The notes: generated by a model not told the origin, from the sequence alone. Positions 49,837-60,562 are shown, counted from the first letter of the stretch. The stretch: 64,000 bases of DNA from Flavobacterium tyrosinilyticum (GCF_023656565.1 NZ_JAMOKG010000003.1:1054001-1118000), one strand, 5' to 3'. Program-made: numbers and translations.

Positions 49837-50169
49837 ATCTAAAAGGTTATTGATTATTTTACAGGCTTTTGTAGATTTTATAACCTTAATCAATAAATGA
49901 GAAGTGGTATTTAAGTAAATAAAATATTACATAATTGTATTGTAAATATAGTAAGACAGTTCATATAAGTAAGAAAAATATTAAATTTTAACAATCGGAA
50001 GAAATTTAAAAAGCATAAAAAACCCCGAAAACTAAATAATAGCTTCCGAGGTTTATGGTCACTTTTTTCAGAACAGTGAAATGCAAATATAAGATAATTT
50101 TCTTACAAAAAAAAGCCTTTCAGGATTTTACTCCCAAAAGGCTTTCTTTCTACAAATTAATTGGCAATA
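49837..50169. other. intergenic region upstream of tssD
   Basis: A 333-bp stretch. It contains a weak AACCCCG/CGAGGTT hairpin (about 50021-50055) and the efflux operon terminator. No gene is seen. Confidence 0.4.
50112..50145 (-). terminator. terminator of the RND efflux operon
   Basis: AAAGCCTTT (50112-50120) pairs with AAAGGCTTT (50137-50145) around a 16-nt loop; on the minus strand the hairpin is followed by TTTTTT. Confidence 0.7.
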
Positions 50170-51621
50170 TTATTTCCATCCGCCGCCCAAGTCTCTATAG
50201 ACATGAACTGCAGCATTCAACTGTTCTTTTTTAGTATCAATTAATTCTAATTTCGCTTCTAATGCGTCTCTCTGCGTCATCAAAACCTCAAAATAATCTA
50301 CTCGAGCCGATTTAAACAAATCGTTTGAAACATCAATCGAAGTATTTAAAGCATCAACTTGTTTAGATTTAAGATCATAACCCTTTTGAAGATTATCGAT
50401 CTTAGACATTTGGTTTGAAACTTCTAGATACGCATTTAAAACCGTACGATCGTAATTGTACAATGCCTGAATCTGTCTTGCATTGGCACTTGCAAACTCT
50501 GCTTTGATCGCATTTCTGTTAATCAAAGGCGCTACAAGATCTCCGGCCAAAGAATACAATAACGATTCTGGCATAGTAAACAAATAAGAAGGTTTGAAAG
50601 CCTGTACTCCTATCGCTGCCGTAATATCCAAAGATGGATAAAACTCGGCGCGAGCCACTTTTACATCTAATTTTGCTGCTACCAATTCCAATTCTGCTTG
50701 TTTAACATCTGGACGATTTTGTAACAATTGAGATGGAATTCCAGAACTTACAGAAGCAGGCAATAAACTTAAGAAATTAGTGCTGCTTGTTCTTTTTACT
50801 TCCTGAGGATATCTACCCAACAAAAAGTTGATTTTATTCTCGGTTTCTTTAATCTGCTGCAAAATGTCAAACTCCATACTTTGTGAAGTTAAAACCTCAG
50901 CTTCAAATTTCTTAACTCCCAATTCTGTTGCTCTTGCCGCTTGTTTTTGAACTTTTACAATTTCTAAAGCGTTAGTCTGCAATTTGATGGTTTGTTTTAC
51001 AATATCCAACTGATTGTCTAAAGCCAGTAATTCATAATACGAATCAGCAACTTCGGCGATGAGGTTTGTAATTACAAAGTTTTTACCTTCTACTGTAGCC
51101 AAATATCTGTTTAAAGCTGCTTTTTTAGAATTACGCAGTTTTTTCCAGATATCTACTTCCCAGTTTGCATAAGCCGAAATCGTAAAATCTCCTAACGGAT
51201 CTGGAGTTTCTACACCTGGTTTAATCTCTGTAGTAGCATCACCCGCACCTTGACTGGTATATCTACCCACTTTTTCTACTCCAGCTCCTGCACGCAAACC
51301 TGCAGTTGGCAATAAAAGTCCTTTTTTTACGCGAATATCATTTTTTGCAATTTCAATTTCCTGCAAAGTGATATTTAATTCCTGATTGTTTTTAAGAGCA
51401 GTATCTATTAAATCAACTAGATTCTGATCTTTAAAATAATCTTTCCAGTTTAATGCTGCCGTATTGCTGTTTGCATCCTGAGTCTGAACTGTTGAGCCAA
51501 ACGATTCTGGAACTGGTGTACTGGTAGTCACTGCTGCCTCAGGTGCAGGGGTTTTACACCCTGCAACTGCTAGACATACAGCCAAAGCAATACTATATTG
51601 ATATGATTTAACTTTATACAT
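50170..51621 (-). CDS. RND efflux outer-membrane lipoprotein (TolC/OprM-like)
   Basis: The ATG at 51621 (MYKVKSYQYS) overlaps the stop of the acrB-like gene by 8 bp in an ATGTATAA arrangement, typical of coupled translation; a longer TTG start is less likely. The 483-residue protein has a lipobox (VAGC followed by KTPAPE), two TolC-like repeats with NQELNITLQEIEIAKNDI and QLLQNRPDVKQAELELVAAKLDV. It forms the outer-membrane exit duct of the tripartite pump. Confidence 0.93.
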   Translation of the reverse strand: MYKVKSYQYSIALAVCLAVAGCKTPAPEAAVTTSTPVPESFGSTVQTQDANSNTAALNWKDYFKDQNLVDLIDTALKNNQELNITLQEIEIAKNDIRVKKGLLLPTAGLRAGAGVEKVGRYTSQGAGDATTEIKPGVETPDPLGDFTISAYANWEVDIWKKLRNSKKAALNRYLATVEGKNFVITNLIAEVADSYYELLALDNQLDIVKQTIKLQTNALEIVKVQKQAARATELGVKKFEAEVLTSQSMEFDILQQIKETENKINFLLGRYPQEVKRTSSTNFLSLLPASVSSGIPSQLLQNRPDVKQAELELVAAKLDVKVARAEFYPSLDITAAIGVQAFKPSYLFTMPESLLYSLAGDLVAPLINRNAIKAEFASANARQIQALYNYDRTVLNAYLEVSNQMSKIDNLQKGYDLKSKQVDALNTSIDVSNDLFKSARVDYFEVLMTQRDALEAKLELIDTKKEQLNAAVHVYRDLGGGWK

Positions 51622-54600
51622 GATTGTTGTCAATTTCTTCTGTTAATGGGTTTTCTTCTTCATGTTTTACCAATTTGTGTTTCTCAGCAATTTTAGCAAA
51701 TATGAAATACAAGCCCGGAATTACAAATACACCGCAAATGGTTCCGATAAGCATACCTCCTGCCGCTGCAGTACCAATGGTTCTGTTTCCAATTTTACCA
51801 GGACCAGTTGCAAAGGCAAGCGGTAATAAACCTGCGATAAAAGCAAACGAAGTCATCAAAATTGGACGGAACCTTGCTTTTGCTCCTTCCATTGCAGCAT
51901 CTAAAACTGACTTACCGGCTGCATGTCTTTGGATCGCAAACTCTACAATCAACACGGCATTCTTACCTAATAATCCGATAAGCATTACCATGGCAACCTG
52001 TGCATAAATATTGTTTTCTAATCCTGTTAATTTCAATAAAAGGAAAGCTCCAAAAATACCTGCTGGCAAAGAAAGAATTACTGACAATGGCAAAATAAAA
52101 CTTTCATACTGTGCAGCTAATACCAAGTAAACGAATCCTAAACAGATTAAGAATACCCAAATTGCCTGATTACCCTGAGCCACCTCATCGGCAGAAATAC
52201 CTGCCCAGTCAATATCATATCCTCTAGGTAATTTTTCAGCAGCGATTTTCTGAATTACTTTAATCGCTGTACCAGAACTATAACCCGCAGCTGGCGAACC
52301 ACTGATTTGTGTTGAGGTATACATATTATGACGTGTGATTTCTGAAAGTCCGTACACTTTTTCTAATTTCATAAAAGCAGAAAAAGGCACCATTTCATCA
52401 CGATCATTTTTTACGTATAATTTTAAGATATCATCTGGCTGTGCACGATATTCTGGCGAAGCCTGAACAATAACTTTATAGTTGATACCGAATTTAATAA
52501 AACTGATCTCATAGTTACTTCCCACAAGAGTTGACAAAGTATTCATGGCATTTTCGATAGAAACCCCTTTTTGCTGTGCCAAGTCATTGTCGACTTTCAT
52601 CATGTATTGAGGGAAACTAGAACTATAGAAACTAAACACGTTTGATAATTCTGGTTGTTTGTTCAATTCAGCCACAAAATCGTTGTTTACTTGCTCCATT
52701 CTCTTATAATCAACAGAACCGGTTTTATCTAACAAACGAAGCTCAAATCCTCCGGCAGCACCATAACCCGGCACGGCAGGTGGTTGAAAAAATTCGATAT
52801 TTGCCCCCGCAATATCTTTACATTTTTCCTCCATTTCGTGCATGATCTCCAAAACAGATTCTTTTCTATCGCTCCAGTCTTTTAGGTTGACCAAACAAGT
52901 TCCAGAGTTAGCTCCAGTACCTTCAGACAAAATCTCATAACCTGCCAATGAAGAAACTGATTTTACTCCGTCAATATCCTCAGCAATTTTCTGAACTCGT
53001 TCTGCAATATTATTTGTTCTTTCTAAAGAAGATCCTGGTGGTGTCTGGATTACCGCGTAAAACATTCCCTGATCCTCATTTGGAATAAATCCTGACGGAA
53101 CTGAACTGCTTATTAACCATGTTCCAGCACAGAAACCAAGAAGCGCTACAATGGTAACTACTCTTCTGTCAACAATTTTACCTAGTAAGTTCTGATATTT
53201 ACCTTGCGCTAAATTGAATTTTTCGTTGAAAGCATCAATAAATCTATTGGCCGGTGTTTTCTTTTTAGGCACTCCATGATTGTTTTTTAACATCATCGCA
53301 CAAAGTGCCGGTGTCAATGTCAAAGCCACAATACCCGAAAGGATAATCGCAGTTGCCATAGTTACAGAGAACTGTCTGTAGAATACTCCCACAGGACCAG
53401 ACATAAATGCAACAGGAATAAATACCGCAGCCATCAAGAAAGTAATTGCAATAATTGCCCCAGCAATTTCGTGCATTGCTTTTTTAGTCGCTTTAAATGG
53501 CGAGAGGTGTTCCTCTTCCATCTTGGCGTGAACGGCCTCAATAACCACAATCGCATCATCGACGACGACCCCAATTGCTAATACTAAAGCGAATAACGTA
53601 ATTAAGTTCAATGAAATATCAAAGAATGTCATGAATACAAAAGTTCCAACCAACGATACGGGTACCGCAATTGCCGGAATAACTGTAGAACGCCAATCTC
53701 CTAAGAAAAGGAATACTACTAAACCTACCAGAATAAAGGCTTCAACCAAAGTATGAATTACTTTTTCGATAGAAGCATCAAGGAATTTAGAAACGTCATA
53801 CGAAATTTCATAATCCATTCCTTTAGGGAATCTTTGTTTGATCTTTTCCAGTTTTGCTTTTACTTCTTCAATAACCTGATTCGCGTTACTTCCAAAAGAT
53901 TGTTTTAATACAATAGCTGCAGATGGTCGTCCATTCAAATTAGAATAGATATCATACATCGAGCTTCCAAATTCAACCTTAGCAACATCTTTCAATCTTA
54001 AAAGTTCTCCATTTGGATTTGCTTTTACTACAATGTTCTCGTATTGTTCTTTTGTTGTAAAACGTCCAGAATATTTCAATACATATTCAAATGCTTGAGA
54101 ACGTTTACCAGAACTTTCTCCCGTTTTACCTGGAGAAGCTTCCAAACTCTGACTAGATAATGCTTCCATTACCTCATCTGCAGAAATTTTATAAGCCAAC
54201 ATACGGTCTGGTTTCAGCCAGATACGCATTGCATATTCACGTGTTCCTAAGATATCTCCAGAACCAATACCATTTACCCTTTTCAATTCAGAAAGAACGT
54301 TGATATCGGCATAGTTGTATAAGAACTTCATATCGGTATTTTTGTCTGTACTGTAAAGATTCACGTACATCAACATACTTGGCACCTCACGAGTAATTTT
54401 GATACCCTCACGAATTACTAAAGGAGGAAGTTTATTGGTAACCGAAGCCACACGGTTTTGAACATTAATCGCTGCTTGGTTAGGATCTGTTCCTAAGTTA
54501 AAGACCACTTTGATTGTAGCTTCACCATCATTTCCAGCGTCCGAAGCCATATATTTCATCCCAGGAACACCATTCAAGGCTCTTTCCAAAGGAATAACAA

Positions 54601-54781
54601 CAGCCTTAACCATTAATTCACCGTTAGATCCAGGATAATCTGCGGTAACATTCACCATTGGAGGTGAAATTGTAGGGAATTGTGTAATTGGTAAATTTAA
54701 AACCGACAATACCCCTAAAAAGACAATAATCAACGATATTACTATCGACAGAACAGGTCTTTGAATAAATTTATTAAACAT
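51614..54781 (-). CDS. RND efflux pump inner-membrane transporter (AcrB/HAE1-like)
   Basis: The 1055-residue transporter has 12 membrane helices, two large periplasmic loops, the paired acidic residues in TM4 (VVVDDAIVVIE) and the usual motif FIQRPVLSIVISLIIVFLG at the start. It exports drugs or other amphiphiles by proton antiport. Length is typical. It is cotranscribed with the adaptor gene (120 bp upstream) and the outer-membrane gene. Confidence 0.95.
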   Translation of the reverse strand: MFNKFIQRPVLSIVISLIIVFLGVLSVLNLPITQFPTISPPMVNVTADYPGSNGELMVKAVVIPLERALNGVPGMKYMASDAGNDGEATIKVVFNLGTDPNQAAINVQNRVASVTNKLPPLVIREGIKITREVPSMLMYVNLYSTDKNTDMKFLYNYADINVLSELKRVNGIGSGDILGTREYAMRIWLKPDRMLAYKISADEVMEALSSQSLEASPGKTGESSGKRSQAFEYVLKYSGRFTTKEQYENIVVKANPNGELLRLKDVAKVEFGSSMYDIYSNLNGRPSAAIVLKQSFGSNANQVIEEVKAKLEKIKQRFPKGMDYEISYDVSKFLDASIEKVIHTLVEAFILVGLVVFLFLGDWRSTVIPAIAVPVSLVGTFVFMTFFDISLNLITLFALVLAIGVVVDDAIVVIEAVHAKMEEEHLSPFKATKKAMHEIAGAIIAITFLMAAVFIPVAFMSGPVGVFYRQFSVTMATAIILSGIVALTLTPALCAMMLKNNHGVPKKKTPANRFIDAFNEKFNLAQGKYQNLLGKIVDRRVVTIVALLGFCAGTWLISSSVPSGFIPNEDQGMFYAVIQTPPGSSLERTNNIAERVQKIAEDIDGVKSVSSLAGYEILSEGTGANSGTCLVNLKDWSDRKESVLEIMHEMEEKCKDIAGANIEFFQPPAVPGYGAAGGFELRLLDKTGSVDYKRMEQVNNDFVAELNKQPELSNVFSFYSSSFPQYMMKVDNDLAQQKGVSIENAMNTLSTLVGSNYEISFIKFGINYKVIVQASPEYRAQPDDILKLYVKNDRDEMVPFSAFMKLEKVYGLSEITRHNMYTSTQISGSPAAGYSSGTAIKVIQKIAAEKLPRGYDIDWAGISADEVAQGNQAIWVFLICLGFVYLVLAAQYESFILPLSVILSLPAGIFGAFLLLKLTGLENNIYAQVAMVMLIGLLGKNAVLIVEFAIQRHAAGKSVLDAAMEGAKARFRPILMTSFAFIAGLLPLAFATGPGKIGNRTIGTAAAGGMLIGTICGVFVIPGLYFIFAKIAEKHKLVKHEEENPLTEEIDNNHV

Positions 54782-54823
54782 TTTTATATTTTTTAAATGA
54801 TTAAACTTATTGAAGTTTAAAAT

Positions 54824-54886
54824 GTTTCAAGTTTCAGGTTTCAAGTTTCAGGTTCAGTATGCAACTTGAAACCTGAAACTTGAAAC
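54824..54886. repeat. inverted repeat between adaptor and transporter genes
   Basis: GTTTCAAGTTTCAGGTTTCA (from 54824) is complementary to AACTTGAAACCTGAAACTTG (54863-54882), giving a stem of about 24 bp around CAGTATGC. It may be a dispersed repeat that lowers or balances expression downstream. Confidence 0.7.
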
Positions 54887-54901
54887 TATTAAAACAAAAA
54901 A

Positions 54902-55984
54902 CTATTCTGCTTTTAAGCGTAAATGATTGATTACTTCTTTAGGAGATTCGTAATCGAATTTAATTTTGTCGTTTTCTTTTACTTTCTGAACACCTTCAAG
55001 CAAGATCTTATCATTTTCTGTAAGGCCACTTTTGATTACATATAAATCAGGGATTTCACCAGTGATAGTGATTTCTCTAGAACTTACTTTATTGTCTTTT
55101 CCAACTACAAAAACATATTTTTTATCTTGAATTTCGTAAGTCGCTTTTTGCGGAATCACAATAGCATTTTTAAGAGGAACATTCATTTGAACTTGTCCTG
55201 TTTCTCCATTTCTAAGTAATTTTCCAGAATTAGGGAATCTTGCTCTAAAAGCAATGTTTCCGGTTTCGTTGTTGAATTCACTTTCGATTACCTCAACATT
55301 ACCTTTTTCCTTAAAAATATCTCCGTTAGCCAAAACTAAATTCACTTTGTTATCTGCACGATCTTTAATATTTGTTTCATAACTAATATATTCTGGCTCA
55401 GAAACATTGAAATAAGCAAACATCTGACTGTTGTCTGAAAGACTTGTCAACAATTCTCCCTCGTCAATTAAACTTCCTAATTTTAAAGGAATACGGTCGA
55501 TTGTTCCGTCAAACGGAGCTCTAATTTCTGTGAATGATAAATGAAGTTTTGCCAGCGCAACCTCAGCTTTTGCAGATTGCAATTTAGCCTGAGCGACACT
55601 TAATTCGTTTTTAGAAACGATATTTTTATCTGCCAGTAATTTTGAATTTTGCAATTCAATTTCTACAGATTTTTGTTCTGACTGTGCTTTTAATAACTCT
55701 GCCTGATACATGTTTGGCATAATTTTAAACAACAGCTGTCCTTTTTTTACAAACTGTCCTTCGTCAACATATATATTTTGTAAAAACCCCTTTTCTTGGG
55801 CGCGAAGTTCGATATTACGAACCGATTTTATTTGTGAAACGTATTCTTTTGTAAATGAAGTATCAATTCTTACTGGATTAGTAACAGTGAATTTTTCTAC
55901 TTCTTCTTTTTCTTCTTTTTTAGATGTACAACTCGTTAAGCACACCAAGGCCATTAAGCCTGTGAACACAATGATTTTTTTCAT
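54902..55984 (-). CDS. RND efflux periplasmic adaptor (AcrA-like)
   Basis: The 360-residue lipoprotein (lipobox CLTSC) has a lipoyl-like segment (LRAQEKGFLQNIYVDEGQFV), a hairpin of about 60 residues, a second lipoyl half (FTEIRAPFDGTIDRIPLKLGSL) and a beta-barrel domain. It links the inner-membrane transporter and the outer-membrane channel. It is the first gene of the efflux operon. Confidence 0.94.
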   Translation of the reverse strand: MKKIIVFTGLMALVCLTSCTSKKEEKEEVEKFTVTNPVRIDTSFTKEYVSQIKSVRNIELRAQEKGFLQNIYVDEGQFVKKGQLLFKIMPNMYQAELLKAQSEQKSVEIELQNSKLLADKNIVSKNELSVAQAKLQSAKAEVALAKLHLSFTEIRAPFDGTIDRIPLKLGSLIDEGELLTSLSDNSQMFAYFNVSEPEYISYETNIKDRADNKVNLVLANGDIFKEKGNVEVIESEFNNETGNIAFRARFPNSGKLLRNGETGQVQMNVPLKNAIVIPQKATYEIQDKKYVFVVGKDNKVSSREITITGEIPDLYVIKSGLTENDKILLEGVQKVKENDKIKFDYESPKEVINHLRLKAE

Positions 55985-56161
55985 GATTTAGTTTGGAAAT
56001 TAAGCGATTGAAGCTTTGGAATGAAAATTCCTTTTGGATGTTAAAATGCATCAGTCAGCCTTAGCCCAGACCTTAACTTTCATATAAGCAGAAGTAGAAA
56101 AAATATACAACAGCAAGATACGCAGAGATCAAAACTCAGATAACCGATGTATACTTTAAAA

Positions 56162-56542
56162 TCAAATTCTTAATACTCGTTGAGTAATATAGATAGGATT
56201 TGAATGCCCAAAAACAGGCGTAGAAATTTTTAAACGATTGGAATCATTCGCTGCAGACTGATCTGAAAGTGCCAGATATAAAGCGTCTACCAAACTATAC
56301 GAAGCAGTAAAATATTTGTTCGTAAGTAAATCAACATCTTCACCTCCAACAAGATCTTCTTCTAAATCAATATCTGTAGCTTCTTCAATTGTTGAAGTCC
56401 CCCGATCTTGATTAGTAAACTTAACTCTATGTTTCTGTAGGTGATGGTGAGTATGAGCGCCAAAAGTATTTGCATTCAAATATTGGCCTCCGCCAAACAG
56501 AAGCATATTCATGAATACTAAAAATACTATTAACTTTCTCAT
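56162..56542 (-). CDS. hypothetical secreted protein with His-rich segment
   Basis: The 126-residue protein has a signal peptide (about 1-24), then a short HTHHHLQKH stretch and an acidic segment (DIDLEEDLVGGEDVD). It lies upstream of the efflux operon and could bind metal, but no family is recognised. Confidence 0.6.
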   Translation of the reverse strand: MRKLIVFLVFMNMLLFGGGQYLNANTFGAHTHHHLQKHRVKFTNQDRGTSTIEEATDIDLEEDLVGGEDVDLLTNKYFTASYSLVDALYLALSDQSAANDSNRLKISTPVFGHSNPIYITQRVLRI

Positions 56543-56711
56543 TTCGGTGCGAAAGTAGTAAAAGAATTAAAACAAAAAAAGAATTTTTAACAAGGTTTAA
56601 CAGTTCCATAAAACGAAAACGTTTTCATTCTCTTAATTTTTATTAATCACTTTACTTCAAAATTAAACCCCTTGTTTACAACACTAAAAATCAATAACTT
56701 AAACTTTACAA

Positions 56712-57119
56712 TTAAGAAAGCAAAATTTCCATAATCGTAAATTCTTGTCCTGATTTTATAAAAGTTTTAAAAGTATCTATCATTCCGAACTTCTCATAAA
56801 ATGATTTTTTATTGGTTCTGGCGTTGCACCATACTTTTTCTACACCTTTTTCTTTTGCAAATTCTAGAATATATTTTAAAAGATGAGACGCAATTCCTTT
56901 ACCTTGATACTCTTCTAAAGTAGCTAATTTTCTAAACTGCATTTCTTTTTCTTCCATAAAACAGGAAACTATAGAAACCAATTTATCTTCTTCAAAAACT
57001 CCAAAATGAAATCCTAAATTATCTTCTTCAAGCTGTACAAACTCAAAAGGCTGGTCTGGCCACATTACTTCGTGTCTTATTTGCCAAGTATCACTTGCGT
57101 TTATTTTTTTAACGTCCAT
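56712..57119 (-). CDS. GNAT family N-acetyltransferase
   Basis: The 135-residue protein has the acetyl-CoA loop QGKGIA (motif A, about 73-78) and the C-terminal NKKSFYEKFGM segment of the GNAT fold. The substrate is unknown. It is single and cytoplasmic. Confidence 0.88.
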   Translation of the reverse strand: MDVKKINASDTWQIRHEVMWPDQPFEFVQLEEDNLGFHFGVFEEDKLVSIVSCFMEEKEMQFRKLATLEEYQGKGIASHLLKYILEFAKEKGVEKVWCNARTNKKSFYEKFGMIDTFKTFIKSGQEFTIMEILLS

Positions 57120-57293
57120 TTGAATTTATTTAAGCTTCTCAAAATTAATTCATTTTGATTTAATCGAAAAAGCAAACCAGAAATATTGATCTAATTAATT
57201 ATCAAAACTTTACAGAAAAATAAATCAGACAAATCATTCAATTCTAATGTATTATGATTATTTTTATAGAACCAAAATCAAATAAATTCCGTC

Positions 57294-57857
57294 ATGAGAA
57301 AATTCCTTTTAACAGCATTTTTATGTATTTGTGCCAATGGATTTGCACAGTTAATACAAATCGGACCACAGTTTTCTACCAATATTACATCTGTCAATGC
57401 CAAAAATTTCAGCTCCGATCATACGAATACAGGAATTGGATTTTCCGCATTTGGTCGATTAAACCTTGCACTTTTTTATGCTCAGGGCGAGTTTGGATAT
57501 GGTCAAACTAATTTTAGCGTATACCAAAACGGCGTTGGAGAAACCGAATTTAAACTATCAGGAACAGATGCTTCATTAATTGCAGGACTTAAAATTATTC
57601 CGCTTGGAAAACTCGGAAATGTGAGGCTTTTTGTGGGATACAACTGGAAAAATTATTCAGACATAAGTACTAGCAATAATCTCAATTCTATCGCTATAGA
57701 AAAAAACAATCATAGCATTCTTGGAGGTGTTGGAGTGGATGTCTGGAGACTGACTTTTGATGTTAGATATCTTGCCGGACTTAGTGATATAGATGCGTCT
57801 AGCAGCGAAATTAAAACTGGAGTCACCAATCTCTCCATTGGATTTAAATTTCTATAA
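57294..57857 (+). CDS. small outer-membrane beta-barrel protein
   Basis: The 187-residue protein has a signal peptide (about 1-18, ending CANGFAQ), alternating aromatic strands and a C-terminal TNLSIGFKFL, as in the porin-like outer-membrane family. It may be an eight-stranded barrel. The role is unknown. A strong terminator follows. Confidence 0.82.
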   Translation: MRKFLLTAFLCICANGFAQLIQIGPQFSTNITSVNAKNFSSDHTNTGIGFSAFGRLNLALFYAQGEFGYGQTNFSVYQNGVGETEFKLSGTDASLIAGLKIIPLGKLGNVRLFVGYNWKNYSDISTSNNLNSIAIEKNNHSILGGVGVDVWRLTFDVRYLAGLSDIDASSSEIKTGVTNLSIGFKFL

Positions 57858-57868
57858 AACTCATAATA

Positions 57869-57895
57869 AAAAAGGGAATCGATCGATTCCCTTTT
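57869..57895. terminator. bidirectional intrinsic terminator
   Basis: AAAAAGGGAATCGA and its complement pair perfectly around a very short loop, with A- and T-tracts. It lies between convergent genes. Confidence 0.9.
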
Positions 57896-57907
57896 TCTAT
57901 AATTCAC

Positions 57908-58522
57908 TTACATTTTAACGTAATAATTTTCCTCATTATCACTTTCTATCTTTTTTATTCCCTCTTCTGTTTTAACAGCTACATTAACAACATGCAATAC
58001 GTCTGAATTTTCATTAAGACTACAGTTCCAAACTGTTCCATCAGAAAGAATAATTTCTGAAAATAATGACACCGTGCTTTTTGCATCATTATAAACTAAA
58101 TTCTCAGTTCTGAGAAGTTTCTTTACTTTTGTTTTTTTGTCAACTTCATAAAACAAGATTTCATTCTCTTTAATTTCGACCACTTCGTCAAAAGTAGATT
58201 GACTGGCAGTAACTGCTGTTGCCGAAGACCAAACTGGCTGATTTCCTGTTCTTTTCCAAGTTCCAATTGCTTGATTTAAAATTTCTTTTCTTAAAAGTTC
58301 GCGTAAGGTGTCTACCTTTTTAATAGCTTCTTTTCCGATTTCATTTTCAGGTTTAATCTTTGCAGCTAAAGAAAATAAATCAATAGCTTTTACAAAATCG
58401 GCTTTTTTGTAGTAAGAATTAGCCAATTCATATTTGTTTTTTTGAAATGCAGTCTTTTGATCGTTCTGAGCAAAAAACTGGAGACTGCTTAGCAAAGCAA
58501 TCAGAACAAAAGTATTCTTCAT
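57908..58522 (-). CDS. secreted TPR-containing hypothetical protein
   Basis: The start at 58522 (MKNTFVLIALLSSLQFFAQ) gives a clean signal peptide; a longer frame with 34 extra residues is unlikely. The 204-residue product has one or two TPR-like units (NSYYKKADFVKAIDLF) and a C-terminal beta-rich region with IGTWKRTGNQPVWSSATAV. Function unknown. It lies downstream of the M1 peptidase gene, after a terminator. Confidence 0.75.
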   Translation of the reverse strand: MKNTFVLIALLSSLQFFAQNDQKTAFQKNKYELANSYYKKADFVKAIDLFSLAAKIKPENEIGKEAIKKVDTLRELLRKEILNQAIGTWKRTGNQPVWSSATAVTASQSTFDEVVEIKENEILFYEVDKKTKVKKLLRTENLVYNDAKSTVSLFSEIILSDGTVWNCSLNENSDVLHVVNVAVKTEEGIKKIESDNEENYYVKM

Positions 58523-58623
58523 TAGATTTGGTGGTATGTTTAGTATTTGGCAAACGTAATATTTTTCCCAGAAATATTTATACTGTTTTTCTGCAACTTG
58601 AATATTTTTAATTATTTTAAACA

Positions 58624-58658
58624 AAAAGCGCCACTTTACTACAACAAAGTGACGCTTT
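58624..58658 (-). terminator. terminator of the M1 peptidase gene
   Basis: AAAGCGCCACTTT (58624-58636) and AAAGTGACGCTTT (58646-58658) pair with one mismatch and lie just beyond the stop codon. Confidence 0.75.
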
Positions 58659-58684
58659 AATTTATTTAACTAAACTTAATTCAA

Positions 58685-60562
58685 TTATTTAACATTTAAA
58701 ACATTATTCTCTGGCGTTGCATCCATAAAAATTCCACCATCAATCTCAATTTTTTCGATTTTTTTTGCGCTTTTCAAAATTATTTTAGCTGTTTTTTGAT
58801 TTTTCTCCCAAATCGCTGGCGTTTGATGCAAAGTTGTTTTTGACTTATCAGCATAAGTAATTACAACATCAAAAGGAATTGCAAAACCTCCAATATTTTC
58901 TATTGTTATCGTTTTCTTATCAGCAGAAAGACCTTTTACGGCAATATCTATATAATTGTTAGTAAAGAACCAATTATTAAAAAACCAATTTAAATTCTTT
59001 CCTGTTGCTGTATTAAATGAATTAAAATAATCCCACGGAATAGGATGTTTTCCGTTCCAAGTATCCATATAAAAATGAAGCGCTTTTTTGAACATTTCAT
59101 CTCCTAACATATCTTTTAGAGCCAAATAAGATAGAGAAGCTTTACCATAAGAATTATTTCCATAACCTGCGCCAGAAACCTGTGTAGACATTGTTATAAT
59201 AGGCTGATCTTCTTCTGAAGATCGATCGTTTATATAATGTTTCACTCTAAATTCTTTATAAAACTTATCGGCAGCTTCTTTACCATGTTCAGCAATTCCG
59301 ATTAAATATTCAAAAGTAGTTGCCCAACCTTCGTCCATAAAGGCATAACGCGTTTCATTAATTCCCATATAAAAAGGAAAATAAGTATGCGCTACTTCGT
59401 GATCTTGTACTAACTGTGCAAAAATAGGATCTCCCATTTCAGAATCGTTACACATCATTGGATATTCCATATCGGCAAAACCTTGGAAAGCCGTCATTTT
59501 AGAAAACGGATACGGAACTCCTGGCCAATTGTTAGAAAACCAATCTAAAGCATATTGATTGTTTTTTACCGAATTTACAAAATCGGTTCCCTTTACATTA
59601 TAAGCCGCCTGAACGCTTGCTCGACGATTTGTTTTCTTGTCGACTACAACACTACTAGCGTCCCATAAATAATGATCACTTAAACCAAAGCACACATCTG
59701 TTATGTTTTTAGCTTCAAATTTCCAGACATTCCAATCGTATTGTTTCGTTACGATTCCGCTTTTCATTTCCTGCTCGTTTGCAATATGCAGAATTTCATC
59801 TGTCATATATGATTTTTTTAAGCGGGAAGCAAATTCAGGTTGCAAAACCTCATCTGGATTTAATAAATCTCCAGTTGCATACACCACGTAGTTTTTTGGT
59901 GCTTTTACAGAAAAAACATAATCGTTGAAGTCATTGTAAAATTCTTGACGATCTGTATGGGCCAATCTATCCCAACCATTATAATCGTCAAAAACTGAAA
60001 CGCGAGGATAACTGTACGCTACAAAAAATGTCGTTTCGTCAATCTGGCCTTCTCTACCACTTTCTTTAGACAAAGGATAATTCCATTGAATATTTATAGT
60101 GGTCTTTGAATTTGGTAAAATTGGTTTTTGCAATTTTACATTTCCAACAGTTCCCCAGTTTTTAGCGTCTTCTTTATACACTTCATTTTCTACTTTCAAT
60201 GAAGTAATCGTTAATCCGTCGCTTAAAAAATCGTTGCTTACTTCACTTCCTCTTGGAGAAGAAGGCTTGTGAAGGTTGTTTACAAAACGAATAACTAAGT
60301 TTCTTAAAGTATCTTTGCTATTGTTTTCGTAAATAATGGTTTCAGTTCCGCTAACCAATCTCGTTTTCGGATCAACTGAAATTTCCATATTATATTTTCC
60401 ACGGTTCTGCCAATAGTTTGCGCCTGGTTTTCCGTCTTTAGAACGTGTTCCGTTTTCATAGGCTTTTTTTATATTTCGAGGCATGTAAAGCTCTTGAGCA
60501 ATAGTATCTTGGGCAAAAAGAACGAATGCTATTAATGCAAATTGCAAAAATCTCTTTTTCAT
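58685..60562 (-). CDS. M1 family zinc metallopeptidase
   Basis: The 625-residue secreted protein has a signal peptide (about 1-22), an N-terminal beta-domain, and the gluzincin motif HExxH at 388-392 (HEVAH) with the third ligand E411 eighteen residues on (DEGWATTF). The GAMEN-like exopeptidase segment is GFADMEYP. A C-terminal beta-domain follows. It removes N-terminal residues from peptides outside the cytoplasm. Confidence 0.94.
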   Translation of the reverse strand: MKKRFLQFALIAFVLFAQDTIAQELYMPRNIKKAYENGTRSKDGKPGANYWQNRGKYNMEISVDPKTRLVSGTETIIYENNSKDTLRNLVIRFVNNLHKPSSPRGSEVSNDFLSDGLTITSLKVENEVYKEDAKNWGTVGNVKLQKPILPNSKTTINIQWNYPLSKESGREGQIDETTFFVAYSYPRVSVFDDYNGWDRLAHTDRQEFYNDFNDYVFSVKAPKNYVVYATGDLLNPDEVLQPEFASRLKKSYMTDEILHIANEQEMKSGIVTKQYDWNVWKFEAKNITDVCFGLSDHYLWDASSVVVDKKTNRRASVQAAYNVKGTDFVNSVKNNQYALDWFSNNWPGVPYPFSKMTAFQGFADMEYPMMCNDSEMGDPIFAQLVQDHEVAHTYFPFYMGINETRYAFMDEGWATTFEYLIGIAEHGKEAADKFYKEFRVKHYINDRSSEEDQPIITMSTQVSGAGYGNNSYGKASLSYLALKDMLGDEMFKKALHFYMDTWNGKHPIPWDYFNSFNTATGKNLNWFFNNWFFTNNYIDIAVKGLSADKKTITIENIGGFAIPFDVVITYADKSKTTLHQTPAIWEKNQKTAKIILKSAKKIEKIEIDGGIFMDATPENNVLNVK